DNA from: Anaerostipes sp.
Lineage (GTDB): Bacteria; Bacillota; Clostridia; Lachnospirales; Lachnospiraceae
NCBI GenBank assembly: GCA_028704435.1
Contig: JAQWFL010000013.1
Coordinates: forward strand, 1-64,000
DNA length: 64,000 bases
Reading direction: 5' to 3'
Every line of letters starts with the position of its first letter. Positions within the stretch are counted from its first letter, which is position 1. The position numbers and the translations under genes were made by a program. This document shows, in pieces, positions 8,613 to 16,636 of the stretch. Below the pieces are notes generated by a model. The model worked only from the letters and a program-made list of their open reading frames with translations. It was not told the origin of the DNA and did no database searches.

Positions 8613-10103
8613 ATGAAGCGATTATCAAGACAATTACAAAAGCTGACTGTTGTTTTATTGATTTTATCCTTTGTATTTGGTTTTATGCCAGCAACTACGA
8701 AAAAGGTAGAGGCAGCGAATACAAAGTATTGGATTAAGGTAAACAAACAGGCGAATGTTGCAACGGCATATAAGCTTGTCAATGGAAAGTATAAACCAGT
8801 GAAAGCCATGTTAGTGTCATGTGGAGGGTCAAATACTCCTTCTGGTACATATTATACTCCTGCAAAGTATCGTTGGAAGACATTAATGGGACCAAGCTAT
8901 GGTCAATATAGTACGAGAATTACAGGAGGAATTTTATTTCACTCTGTTTGGTATTACAGCCATAGTAAAGCAAGTCAGGCAACAAAGGAATTTAATAAAT
9001 TAGGAAAAACAGCATCTCATGGATGTGTGCGTTTATCAGTGGCTGATGCCAAGTGGATTTATGATAACTGTCCAATTGGTACAAAGGTTACGATTTACAG
9101 TAGTTCGAATCCAGGAGCTTTAGGAAAACCAAAAGGAATCAAGGTTTCTACATCACGTAAGATGTACTGGGATCCAACAGATCCAGACCCTAAGAATCCA
9201 TATGCAAAGAAACCTGTAATTAGTGTTTCTTCTAAAAAAGCAAAAACTGTAGAATATGGTAAGTCTTACAGTATCTTATCAAAGGTTACTGCAAAAGATG
9301 GAAGAACCAAGGAAAGCCTCACAAGTAAGTTAAAGTATAAAGTAACCAAATACAGCAAAGGAAAGTATCGCAGTGCTAAGTTTAGTACAAAGTCACTTGG
9401 AACTTACAAGATTACTTATAGTGTAACAAGCTCTAATAAAAAGAAGACAACAAAAACCATTAAGGTATATGTTGTAGATACATTAGCACCAGTAATTTCT
9501 AATGCAGGATCTTATTATACTCATCCAAATGGAACCAATGCAGTAAATAAGACAACAGCTAAGTTAAGAAGAGGAACCAGTGTTACTTCTAAGATGTCAG
9601 TTTATATTAAGACACCAGGGGCTAAGAGTTATACAAAGTATACTTATGCGACGGCAAAGACTTATAAGTTTACAAAAGCAGGAACTTATACTGTGAAGTA
9701 TGTAGCTAAGAATACTTCAAAACCATATAGAGAAGCATCAAAGACAGTTTATATTTACAGCACTAAAGACGCAGAAATATCTATTGATACAGCAAAGATG
9801 GGAATAATTACAGTAGGAGATTCCGTAGAGGCTGCAAAGACGGCAATTCTCAAGGGAGTTTCCATTAAGAATTATAACTATCTAAATCAGGTAAATACAG
9901 TAAAACTAGATAAATCTATGGTTACATTTAAAGTTGGAACCATCACAGAAGAAGGTCAGTTACCATTTACCGTATCCTATAGAGGATCCAATGGATATAA
10001 AGTAACCAAGTCAGGAACTGTAACTGTAAAAGCAAAAGCAACAGAAACTAAAACAAAGGCAACGACAGAGGCTACGACAGAGGCTACAACAGCACAGCCA
10101 TAA
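8613..10103 (+). CDS. Exported L,D-transpeptidase (YkuD) with C-terminal Ig-like region
   Basis: The protein crosslinks or anchors peptidoglycan through a catalytic cysteine. A signal peptide covers about residues 1-35 (ending KKVEAA). The YkuD domain spans about 37-163 with H110 and the S135-H-G-C138-VR active site. The remaining 330 residues are Lys/Thr/Tyr-rich beta repeats, including KVTAKDG and VDTLAPVIS segments resembling bacterial Ig-like domains, then a Thr-Glu-Ala tail (TEATTEATT) typical of wall-spanning linkers. No LPXTG or membrane anchor is visible, so it is probably secreted or held non-covalently. The ATG follows AAAGGAAAGG at a slightly long distance. Confidence 0.9.
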   Translation: MKRLSRQLQKLTVVLLILSFVFGFMPATTKKVEAANTKYWIKVNKQANVATAYKLVNGKYKPVKAMLVSCGGSNTPSGTYYTPAKYRWKTLMGPSYGQYSTRITGGILFHSVWYYSHSKASQATKEFNKLGKTASHGCVRLSVADAKWIYDNCPIGTKVTIYSSSNPGALGKPKGIKVSTSRKMYWDPTDPDPKNPYAKKPVISVSSKKAKTVEYGKSYSILSKVTAKDGRTKESLTSKLKYKVTKYSKGKYRSAKFSTKSLGTYKITYSVTSSNKKKTTKTIKVYVVDTLAPVISNAGSYYTHPNGTNAVNKTTAKLRRGTSVTSKMSVYIKTPGAKSYTKYTYATAKTYKFTKAGTYTVKYVAKNTSKPYREASKTVYIYSTKDAEISIDTAKMGIITVGDSVEAAKTAILKGVSIKNYNYLNQVNTVKLDKSMVTFKVGTITEEGQLPFTVSYRGSNGYKVTKSGTVTVKAKATETKTKATTEATTEATTAQP

Positions 10104-10116
10104 AGGTAGATTTGTG

Positions 10117-10168
10117 AAAGGGTTTTACATTCATCGATTTTATATCAATGATGTAAGACTCTTTTTCT
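10117..10168 (+). terminator. Terminator after the L,D-transpeptidase gene
   Basis: AAAGGGTTTTACAT pairs with ATGTAAGACTCTTT, with two G-U pairs, around a 20-base loop. A T-rich tail follows. Confidence 0.7.
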
Positions 10169-10197
10169 CTATTTTTGAAATCAATGAGGTTTCTTAG

Positions 10198-10225
10198 TTG
10201 ACATGAAGTTGTGGTATGATAAAAT
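10198..10225 (+). promoter_or_regulatory. leuS promoter
   Basis: TTGACA and TAAAAT lie 16 bases apart. The leader of roughly 50 bases is too short for a T-box, unlike many clostridial aminoacyl-tRNA synthetase genes. Confidence 0.65.
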
Positions 10226-10281
10226 ATAAAAGTTAGAATAGATATTTGCGGAGACGCTGTACAATATAGGAGGATGAAATT

Positions 10282-12693
10282 ATGGCAACACCTTATAATC
10301 ATAAGGCAATTGAACAAAAGTGGAGAAAACACTGGGAAGAACATCCAGTGAATGTTAATGACGGAGAAAAGGAAAAGTATTATTGTTTGGACATGTTTCC
10401 TTACCCATCAGGAAGTGGACTTCATGTAGGACACTGGAGAGGGTATGTTATTAGTGATGTATGGAGCCGTTATAAGATGCTTAATGGTTACTATGTGATT
10501 CATCCAATGGGATGGGATGCATTTGGTTTGCCAGCAGAAAACTATGCTATTAAGATGGGTGTTCATCCAAGTATTTCAACACAGGAAAATATAGATAATA
10601 TTAAGAGACAGATGAATGAGATTTCCGCTGTTTATGACTGGGATATGGAAGTCAACACAACAGATCCAGAATTCTATAAGTGGACACAATGGATTTTTGT
10701 TAAGATGTTCAAAGAAGGTCTTGCATATGAAAAGCAGATGCCAATTAACTGGTGTCCTTCTTGCAAGACAGGACTTGCCAATGAAGAAGTGGTAAATGGT
10801 AAGTGTGAACGTTGTGGTGCTGATGTTACAAAGAAGAATTTGCGTCAGTGGATGCTTAAGATTACTGCTTATGCAGATCGATTGTTAGATGATTTGGATA
10901 AACTTGACTGGCCAGAGAAAGTTAAGAAGATGCAGGCAGAATGGATTGGTAAGAGCCATGGAGCAGAAGTTGACTTTAAAGTAGATGGAAGGGACGATTT
11001 GATTACCGTTTATACCACACGTCCTGATACATTACATGGGGCTACCTTTATGGTATTAGCACCAGAACATGAATTAGCAGCTAAGCTTGCAAGCGATGAT
11101 CAAAAGGAAGCCGTAGAAGAGTATATTTATCAGGCATCTTTAAAGTCATCAGTAGATCGTCTTCAAGATAAAGAAAAGACAGGTGTATTTACAGGAAGTT
11201 ATGCAGTGAATCCTATCAATGGAGAAAAGACACCAATTTGGTTGTCTGATTATGTATTAGCGGATTATGGAACTGGAGCAATCATGTGTGTACCAGCTCA
11301 TGATGATCGTGACTTTGAATTTGCAACAAAGTTTGGAATTCCAATTGTTCAAGTAATTGCAGAAGATGGAAAAGAAATTGAGAATATGACAGAAGCTTAC
11401 ACAGCAGCTGTTGGAACAATGATTAACTCTGGAGAATGGAATGGTATGGAATCTTCAGAATTAAAGGAAGAAGCACCAGAGATTATTGAGAAGATGGGTG
11501 TTGGACGTAAGACGACAAACTATAAGCTTCGTGACTGGGTGTTCTCTCGTCAGCGTTATTGGGGGGAACCAATTCCAATTGTACATTGTCCAGACTGTGG
11601 TGCAGTCCCAGTGCCAGAAGAAGAATTACCACTTCGATTGCCAGAAGTTGAGAAGTATGAACCAACAGGAACAGGAGAATCACCACTTGCAGATATTGAC
11701 GAGTGGGTAAACTGTAAGTGTCCTGTGTGTGGAAAGCCAGCAAAACGTGAAACAAATACAATGCCTCAGTGGGCTGGATCTTCATGGTATTTCCTACGAT
11801 ATATTGATAATAAGAATAGCGAAGAATTAGTTTCTAAAGAAAAAGCAGATGCATTACTTCCAGTGGATATGTATATTGGTGGAGTAGAACATGCGGTACT
11901 TCATTTACTTTATTCTAGATTCTATACAAAGTTCCTATGTGATATGGGAGTGATTGATTTTGATGAACCATTCCATAAGTTATTTAACCAGGGAATGATT
12001 ACAGGAAAGAACGGAATTAAGATGAGCAAATCAAAGGGGAATGTTGTATCTCCAGATGATTTGGTTCGTGATTACGGATGTGATTCTCTAAGAATGTACG
12101 AATTGTTCGTTGGACCACCGGAACTAGATGCAGAGTGGGATGAAAGTGGAATTGATGGAGTGCATCGTTTCTTGAATCGTGTATACAATCTTGTATTGGA
12201 TCAAAAAGACAAGAATGTAGTGGCAGATAAGGAACTGTTAAAAGTTCATAATAAGTTAATCTATGACGTGACAACACGTTTGAATCATTTCAGTTTAAAC
12301 ACTGTAATTAGTGGATTCATGGAACATACCAATACATTGAATAGCTTAGCAAAGAAGCAGGGCGTTGATAAAGAGACATTAACTGATTTGATTATTTTAT
12401 TAGCTCCATTTGCTCCTCATATTGCAGAAGAATTGTGGAGTGAATTAGGACATGAAACAAGTGTATTTGATGAAAATTGGCCATCTTACGATGAAGAAGC
12501 TATGAAAGATGATGAAATCGAGATTGCAGTGCAAATTAATGGAAAAGCAAAAACAAAGATTACCATTGGTGCAGAGGAAGCAAAAGAAGATGTCCTTGCA
12601 AAAGCGAAAGAATCATTGGGAGATCGTATTACAGGAACCATTGTAAAAGAGATTTATGTACCAGGACGTATTGTAAATATTGTTCAGAAATAA
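10282..12693 (+). CDS. leuS: Leucyl-tRNA synthetase
   Basis: This class I synthetase charges tRNA-Leu. The protein of 803 residues is full length for the bacterial type. Signatures are the HIGH box as H48-V-G-H51, the zinc-finger-like CPSCKTGLANEEVV and CERCG, the CP1 editing domain with TTRPDTLHGATFMVLAPEH, a second zinc module (CPDCGAVP, CPVCGKPA), and KMSKS at 580-584. The anticodon-binding domain and small C-terminal domain (VPGRIVNIV) follow. The ATG has AGGAGG at 8 bases. It stands alone between its own promoter and terminator. Confidence 0.98.
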   Translation: MATPYNHKAIEQKWRKHWEEHPVNVNDGEKEKYYCLDMFPYPSGSGLHVGHWRGYVISDVWSRYKMLNGYYVIHPMGWDAFGLPAENYAIKMGVHPSISTQENIDNIKRQMNEISAVYDWDMEVNTTDPEFYKWTQWIFVKMFKEGLAYEKQMPINWCPSCKTGLANEEVVNGKCERCGADVTKKNLRQWMLKITAYADRLLDDLDKLDWPEKVKKMQAEWIGKSHGAEVDFKVDGRDDLITVYTTRPDTLHGATFMVLAPEHELAAKLASDDQKEAVEEYIYQASLKSSVDRLQDKEKTGVFTGSYAVNPINGEKTPIWLSDYVLADYGTGAIMCVPAHDDRDFEFATKFGIPIVQVIAEDGKEIENMTEAYTAAVGTMINSGEWNGMESSELKEEAPEIIEKMGVGRKTTNYKLRDWVFSRQRYWGEPIPIVHCPDCGAVPVPEEELPLRLPEVEKYEPTGTGESPLADIDEWVNCKCPVCGKPAKRETNTMPQWAGSSWYFLRYIDNKNSEELVSKEKADALLPVDMYIGGVEHAVLHLLYSRFYTKFLCDMGVIDFDEPFHKLFNQGMITGKNGIKMSKSKGNVVSPDDLVRDYGCDSLRMYELFVGPPELDAEWDESGIDGVHRFLNRVYNLVLDQKDKNVVADKELLKVHNKLIYDVTTRLNHFSLNTVISGFMEHTNTLNSLAKKQGVDKETLTDLIILLAPFAPHIAEELWSELGHETSVFDENWPSYDEEAMKDDEIEIAVQINGKAKTKITIGAEEAKEDVLAKAKESLGDRITGTIVKEIYVPGRIVNIVQK

Positions 12694-12695
12694 TA

Positions 12696-12733
12696 AAAAG
12701 GGTCAAATTCATTTTTGGATTTGATCCTTTTAA
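12696..12733 (+). terminator. Terminator after leuS
   Basis: AAAAGGGTCAAATTC pairs with GGATTTGATCCTTTT, with G-U pairs, around a short loop. The next gene starts 13 bases later, so some readthrough may feed it. Confidence 0.75.
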
Positions 12734-12746
12734 AAAGAGGTAAAAG

Positions 12747-13190
12747 ATGAAAACAGCAATTATATATAATTCTGAGAATGAGGAAAATATTAAAATTATT
12801 TTAGATGCAATTAAGGAAAAGTATCCAGTTGATTTGTACGATGCAGCAGGAGATAGAGATTATGACCTGAAGGACTATGACTTAATTGGAATTGCAACAG
12901 ATGTCAGGGGAAGTACAGTGGATAAATCTATAATAAAGACACTGAAGAATTGTCTTCCAGTACACAAAAGAACCTTTGTGATTTATACGGCAAGATCGGC
13001 AAATAATCATTATATTAAGCCAATCACAGAATGCGCAAAAGGAAAGAATGTAATTGTGGATGGAATTTATTTTTGTATCGGATCCTATCTTTCTGGATTT
13101 TCAAAGATATTCGGTGGAAAAAAGCAGAGTCATCCCAATCAATTAGAACTTAATGGAGCGTTGAAGTTTTATGAGTCTTTAATATCATAA
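12747..13190 (+). CDS. Flavodoxin-like protein
   Basis: The 147-residue protein begins with a beta strand and phosphate-loop region (MKTAIIYNSENEENIK) where flavodoxins have T/SxTGNT; the loop is degenerate. Later blocks YDLIGIATDV, KRTFVIYTARSANN and FCIGSYLSGFSKIFGG match the flavodoxin pattern, with aromatic residues where the isoalloxazine ring would sit. FMN binding is likely but not shown. The electron partner is unknown. The SD (AAAGAGG) is adequate. It has no promoter of its own that I can see and may depend on leuS readthrough; a perfect 18-bp terminator follows. Confidence 0.7.
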   Translation: MKTAIIYNSENEENIKIILDAIKEKYPVDLYDAAGDRDYDLKDYDLIGIATDVRGSTVDKSIIKTLKNCLPVHKRTFVIYTARSANNHYIKPITECAKGKNVIVDGIYFCIGSYLSGFSKIFGGKKQSHPNQLELNGALKFYESLIS

Positions 13191-13230
13191 CAAAGAAAGA
13201 GGCAGATTATTTTCTGCCTCTTTCTTTGTT
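13189..13230. terminator. Bidirectional terminator with a perfect 18-bp stem
   Basis: Arms 13189-13206 and 13213-13230 are exact complements with a 6-base loop; purine-rich on one side and T/C-rich on the other. It ends the flavodoxin gene and the convergent small minus-strand genes. Confidence 0.9.
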
Positions 13231-13444
13231 ATGAAGTAGAACGAATTGCTTCAACAATTAAAGCAATCTCTTCATTTGTAAAAGAAATATTCTCGTTAGA
13301 AAGTGATTTGGAAACAGCCATTAGATTTGGCAAAACTGTTGTCATATCCTTTCCTTGAAATTCAGTGACTAGAAGTTTAATGAGTTCCCTCTTTCGTGGT
13401 TCTAGATTTGCAAGCTTTGGGTTGTTATACCAGTTTTCTTTCAT
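13229..13444 (-). CDS. Small hypothetical protein, 71 aa
   Basis: I do not recognise the family. The protein is soluble and largely helical, with a charged N-terminal part (KLANLEPRKRELIKLL) and a C-terminal block LPNLMAVSKSL...FTNEEIALIVEAIRSTS. It follows the 127-residue gene on the same strand with a 7-base gap, so the two are almost certainly cotranscribed and may form a complex. The ATG follows AAGAAATGAGG on the minus strand. Codon use is like the neighbourhood. A role in sporulation is possible from the kind of genes seen nearby but nothing proves it. Confidence 0.75.
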   Translation of the reverse strand: MKENWYNNPKLANLEPRKRELIKLLVTEFQGKDMTTVLPNLMAVSKSLSNENISFTNEEIALIVEAIRSTS

Positions 13445-13451
13445 AAATTCC

Positions 13452-13835
13452 TCATTTCTTTAATATTTGATTTAATTGATCCATAAATTCATTCTGCCCC
13501 GGTGAGATGCTTTGTGAGGTGAGAAGGGGCATTAGTTTTATGATTTTAAGCATTTGTAGAATTTCATCAATTCTTTTTGATGTTTGTGTTGGAGCACGAA
13601 GTTTCAAGGCACTTAAGATTTCTTCTACGGAGGCAGAGTCCTGACTTGTAAATCCGCAGGCGCTTAAGGTATCCTTCTGATTGAAGTTTTTGGAGATGTT
13701 TTGAATTTCCTGTAGCTTAATATACAATGCTGCAGTTTTTTTTAGATTCATGGGCAGGTAAGGAAGGGCATCTTCTATCATATTTGAATGTTCTGTCCGA
13801 AAAAAATCCTCCCAATTTGTCTGATTATTTTCCAT
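13452..13835 (-). CDS. Hypothetical protein, about 127 aa
   Basis: The family is not recognised. The sequence is helical without signal peptide or membrane segment. It contains YLPMNLKKTAALYIKLQEIQ, a central segment around CGFTSQDSASVEEILSAL, and a C-terminal block KLMPLLTSQSISPGQNEFM. The LMPLL block loosely echoes the LPNLM block of the downstream 71-residue protein. I prefer the ATG at 13835, about 11 bases from TTAGG; a GTG three codons upstream is possible but too close to that SD. It is divergent from the 62-residue membrane protein gene, sharing a 60-base spacer. Confidence 0.7.
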   Translation of the reverse strand: MENNQTNWEDFFRTEHSNMIEDALPYLPMNLKKTAALYIKLQEIQNISKNFNQKDTLSACGFTSQDSASVEEILSALKLRAPTQTSKRIDEILQMLKIIKLMPLLTSQSISPGQNEFMDQLNQILKK

Positions 13836-13895
13836 AATTATCACAACCTAAGAATATATTTTCATATCTTATATTATTAGGAGGTGAGATAAAAT

Positions 13896-14084
13896 ATGAG
13901 TGAAATATTTGTTGAAGAAGAAAATACGGTTTATGAACTAAATGAGGAATGTCTTCGGAGAAGGGAAAAAAAGCTGGGTTTGAAAGAGTCAGGTCAGAAT
14001 TATAAAGTGACAAAGTTAGACGTGAATACAAATGACATATTTATAGTTTTAATATTATCTTTATTTTTTTGTTTTATGAAATAA
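13896..14084 (+). CDS. Small tail-anchored protein, 62 aa
   Basis: The protein has an acidic N-terminus (MSEIFVEEENTVYELNEE), a basic stretch (RRREKKLG) and a single hydrophobic C-terminal segment IFIVLILSLFFCFMK, so it looks membrane-bound with the N-terminus inside. The SD AGGAGGTGAG is the strongest possible type at 8 bases, and a clean terminator follows, which together make it a real gene despite its size. Its function is unknown. It is divergent from the two small minus-strand genes and convergent with the Cys-rich protein gene. Confidence 0.75.
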   Translation: MSEIFVEEENTVYELNEECLRRREKKLGLKESGQNYKVTKLDVNTNDIFIVLILSLFFCFMK

Positions 14085-14119
14085 AAAATGACATGGTTTT
14101 TGGCCATGTCATTTTTCTT
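14085..14119. terminator. Bidirectional terminator
   Basis: AAAATGACATGG pairs perfectly with CCATGTCATTTT around a 7-base loop, flanked by A and T runs. It separates two convergent small genes. Confidence 0.85.
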
Positions 14120-14134
14120 AGCTTTGTGGTTGCC

Positions 14135-14356
14135 TTAGCAGCCACATCCGCATCCATCAAATAAACTTCCGTTGTTTCCACCACAGCAGCAGAGTAAAAG
14201 AATGATCCAGATAAAAGAATCACATCCACAAGAATCATTTCCATTACCACCACCACAGCAGCATAATAATAGAATAATCCAAATGAAAGAGTTTCCTCCA
14301 CATCCTGATCCTCCTGAACATGAACCTCCGCATCCTGTTGCAGCTAAGTCGCTCAT
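14135..14356 (-). CDS. Cys/Gly-rich protein with two identical hydrophobic hairpins
   Basis: The 73-residue protein contains 14 cysteines. SFIWIILLLCCCGG occurs twice without change (residues 23-36 and 47-60), separated by a Gly/Asn/Cys linker, and the ends are CGC-rich (GCGCGC at the C-terminus). I recall similar clostridial entries named chorion class high-cysteine protein; no function is established. The short hydrophobic segments followed by CCC suggest membrane association with metal, disulfide or acyl modification, all inference. The SD AGGAGG at 7 bases and a shared terminator support translation. The other reading frames over this stretch look like shadows. Confidence 0.75.
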   Translation of the reverse strand: MSDLAATGCGGSCSGGSGCGGNSFIWIILLLCCCGGGNGNDSCGCDSFIWIILLLCCCGGNNGSLFDGCGCGC

Positions 14357-14426
14357 ACGATATCCTCCTAGAAATATTTACAGTTTATAGTATTCTGTAA
14401 GATAGAATGTGTGCTTTATTATTTTG

Positions 14427-14435
14427 TGATATAAT
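14427..14435 (+). promoter_or_regulatory. Extended -10 promoter for thiM
   Basis: TG-A-TATAAT lies 26 bases before the thiM start. The space leaves no room for a TPP riboswitch and none is seen. Confidence 0.5.
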
Positions 14436-14460
14436 AAAATTTATGTAAAAGGAGGCTGAT

Positions 14461-15276
14461 ATGAAAGAAAATATCTTGGAGAATGTAAAAAAGGAAAAGC
14501 CATTGATTCATTGTATTACCAATTATGTAACAGTGAATGATGTTGCAAACATAATACTTGCAGCTGGAGCATCGCCCATTATGGCAGATGACTCTAAAGA
14601 AGTAGAGGAGATTACATCCATATGTACAGGTTTGCTTATCAATATGGGGACATTAAATGAAAGAACTGTTGAATCTATGATTTTGGCTGGAAAATATGCA
14701 AATAAACTAAATCATCCAGTTGTTTTAGATCCAGTGGGAGTTGGAGCTTCTTCTTTCAGAGTAGAAACAGTAGAAAGACTTTTAAAAGAAGTAAAGTTTT
14801 CTGTAATACGTGGTAATATCTCGGAAATAAAAGCGGTATGCAATGGAACAGGAGCCGTTATGGGTGTAGATGCCAGCGAAGCAGATGCATTGACAAAGGA
14901 GAATCTAGAAGCGGTGATAGCCATGGCAAGGACATTAGCGGAGCAGACCCATGCAGTCATTGTAATTTCGGGAGTTGTTGATTTGGTTGTTGGTAAAGAA
15001 CACGGATATTTAATTTCCAATGGACATCCAATGATGTCTCAGATTACAGGTGCAGGATGCATGTTAAATGGAGTGATTGCAAGTTTTATTGGAGCAAACC
15101 AAGATTGTGTATTGGATGCAGCAACTATGGCTGTCAGTATCATGGGATATTGTGGAGAGATGGCAGCGAGTCGAGCACAGGGAACTTCAAGTTTTCGAAT
15201 GCATTTAATTGATGCAATGAGCCAAATGACAAAAGAGGAGTTTGAGAAAGGATGTAAAATTGAAAGTATATTCTAA
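14461..15276 (+). CDS. thiM: Hydroxyethylthiazole kinase
   Basis: ThiM phosphorylates salvaged hydroxyethylthiazole with ATP to feed thiamine phosphate synthesis. The 271-residue length is typical. Visible blocks are PLIHCITNYVTVNDVANI at the substrate-binding N-terminus, DPVGVGAS, RGNISEI, and the C-terminal anion-hole and catalytic segment ITGAGCMLNGVI, where Cys replaces or accompanies the base in the family. The ATG follows AAAAGGAGG at an ideal distance. thiE begins immediately after, so the pair forms a salvage operon. Confidence 0.95.
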   Translation: MKENILENVKKEKPLIHCITNYVTVNDVANIILAAGASPIMADDSKEVEEITSICTGLLINMGTLNERTVESMILAGKYANKLNHPVVLDPVGVGASSFRVETVERLLKEVKFSVIRGNISEIKAVCNGTGAVMGVDASEADALTKENLEAVIAMARTLAEQTHAVIVISGVVDLVVGKEHGYLISNGHPMMSQITGAGCMLNGVIASFIGANQDCVLDAATMAVSIMGYCGEMAASRAQGTSSFRMHLIDAMSQMTKEEFEKGCKIESIF

Positions 15277-15277
15277 T

Positions 15278-15892
15278 ATGATGACATTATATGCTGTTAC
15301 AGATTCAGCATGGGTAGGAAAGCAAACTTTAGTGGAGCAGGTAAAAGATGCTTTAGAAGGGGGAATCACATTTCTACAACTTCGGGAGAAGTCTTTAAAT
15401 CAAAAGGAGTTTTTACAAGAAGCTCTTGAAATTAAAAAATTGGCAAGTGCATACAAAGTTCCCTTTGTTATTAATGATGACATTGAGATTGCAAAACAAA
15501 TGGATGCAGATGGGGTTCATGTGGGACAAGATGATATGTCGCCAAGAGATGTGCGAAAGTTATTAGGTGCAGATAAAATTGTTGGAGTTTCTGTGCACAA
15601 TATAGAGGAAGCTGTGCTGGCACAGGAAGCAGGTGCAGATTATCTGGGCCTTGGGGCGATATTTCCAACTGCAACTAAAAAAGATGCTAAGCCAATTAAT
15701 CAGGATTTAATAAAAGAGATATGTGACAGCGTGTCCATTCCAGTCGTTGGAATTGGTGGAATTAATGAAGACAATATGAATTTCCTTTATGGGAGTCATT
15801 TAGATGGGGTGGCTTTAGTATCAGCAATCTTTGGAGCAAAAGATATTAAGCAGGAGACGAAAAAGTTATTCGAAATGGCAAAGAGAATATAA
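15278..15892 (+). CDS. thiE: Thiamine phosphate synthase
   Basis: ThiE joins HMP-pyrophosphate to thiazole phosphate. The TIM-barrel protein shows LREKSLNQKEF (diphosphate binding), FVINDDIEIA, DGVHVGQDDM, and GLGAIFPTATKKDA, then VVGIGGINEDN. I use the ATG one base after the thiM stop, giving about 204 residues. A TTG at 15260, 7 bases after GAAAGGA, would overlap thiM and add six residues and has the better SD, so the start is uncertain. thiC, thiD and HMP genes are not in the window; the pair looks like a salvage module. Confidence 0.93.
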   Translation: MMTLYAVTDSAWVGKQTLVEQVKDALEGGITFLQLREKSLNQKEFLQEALEIKKLASAYKVPFVINDDIEIAKQMDADGVHVGQDDMSPRDVRKLLGADKIVGVSVHNIEEAVLAQEAGADYLGLGAIFPTATKKDAKPINQDLIKEICDSVSIPVVGIGGINEDNMNFLYGSHLDGVALVSAIFGAKDIKQETKKLFEMAKRI

Positions 15893-15936
15893 AAAGAAAA
15901 CGCCTGCATCATGTGTTGATGTAAGCGTTTTCTTTT
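15892..15936. terminator. Bidirectional terminator
   Basis: AAAAGAAAACGCCTGCATCA pairs with TTGATGTAAGCGTTTTCTTT with one or two irregular pairs. It ends thiM-thiE and the convergent transporter gene. Confidence 0.88.
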
Positions 15937-16459
15937 AGTGATTCATACATGCTTTGGCTGTTTTAATATCTGGAACTGCGGATAATATTGGAAGTAAAAT
16001 GGTTGAAATGACTAATCCTGACAACCCTTGTACTGTGTTGGAGGGAATGCTTGCAAATGCTGCCATTCCTTCTGTAATATAAGAGTAAATAAAGTATCCG
16101 GTAACAACAGTTATGGTTCCGGCGATACCGCAAGGAATCATAGCAATTACATTGGATATATTTTTCCTTTTTAAATACGAGAAAATACATGCTGCAAAAA
16201 ATGCAACTAAGAATTTCACAATAAATGTAACAGGGGCATAATAAGCATATCCTGTAAAAATATCAGCAAAAGCTGATCCAAGGCCTGCGGCAAATGCACC
16301 ATACTTCTTTCCTAAAATAACACCGCTTAAAATGACAAAGGCGTCACCAAGATGGATATAACCGCTTGTTCCAGGGGTTGGAATCTGGATTAACATTGTT
16401 GCAACACAGCACAATGACATAAATAAAGCAGTATATACAATTTTTTTTGTTTGGCTCAT
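15935..16459 (-). CDS. ECF transporter S component, substrate unknown
   Basis: The 174-residue protein has about five to six membrane segments and the typical S-component text: SGYIHLGDAFVILSGVILGKKYGAFAAGLGSAFADIFTGYAYY. S components bind a vitamin and work with a shared EcfA/A'/T module, which is not in this window. The convergent thiM-thiE pair makes a thiamine precursor (HMP or thiazole) plausible, but the GYIHLGD family also carries other substrates, so this is inference only. The SD is AGAGGAC. The gene is monocistronic. Confidence 0.82.
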   Translation of the reverse strand: MSQTKKIVYTALFMSLCCVATMLIQIPTPGTSGYIHLGDAFVILSGVILGKKYGAFAAGLGSAFADIFTGYAYYAPVTFIVKFLVAFFAACIFSYLKRKNISNVIAMIPCGIAGTITVVTGYFIYSYITEGMAAFASIPSNTVQGLSGLVISTILLPILSAVPDIKTAKACMNH

Positions 16460-16556
16460 AATAAGTCCTCTCTTTCAAATATATTCTTTGTTTGTTATCA
16501 TAAAATGAAATTGGTATGAATTAAAATGCCAGATATAACATATTTGACAGTGCCAG

Positions 16557-16607
16557 ATTTTACAATTTGTAAAATGGCTTTTCTAAAATTATTTTCTATG
16601 CTATAAT
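16557..16607 (+). promoter_or_regulatory. Promoter and palindrome upstream of the hydratase operon
   Basis: TGC-TATAAT (extended -10) ends at 16607. Thirty bases upstream is ATTTTACA-ATT-TGTAAAAT, a perfect 8-bp inverted repeat, and TGCCAGAT occurs twice just before it (16527 and 16551). This is the layout of a promoter with an operator. Confidence 0.5.
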
Positions 16608-16636
16608 TTTAAAAAATGATTGCAGGAGGAAGTGAC

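Noticed and set aside
10198-10281. Possible T-box leader for leuS
   Set aside because: Only about 50 bases separate promoter and start codon; the T-box GGGTGG-type sequence and stems are missing.
14074-14390. Two alternative reading frames over the Cys-rich gene
   Set aside because: They have no SD and are rich in codons produced by the repetitive coding strand; the Cys-rich frame has the SD and terminator.
14357-14460. Possible TPP riboswitch ahead of thiM
   Set aside because: The space to the Cys-rich gene is only about 100 bases, and no thi-box CTGAGA-like core or terminator is present.
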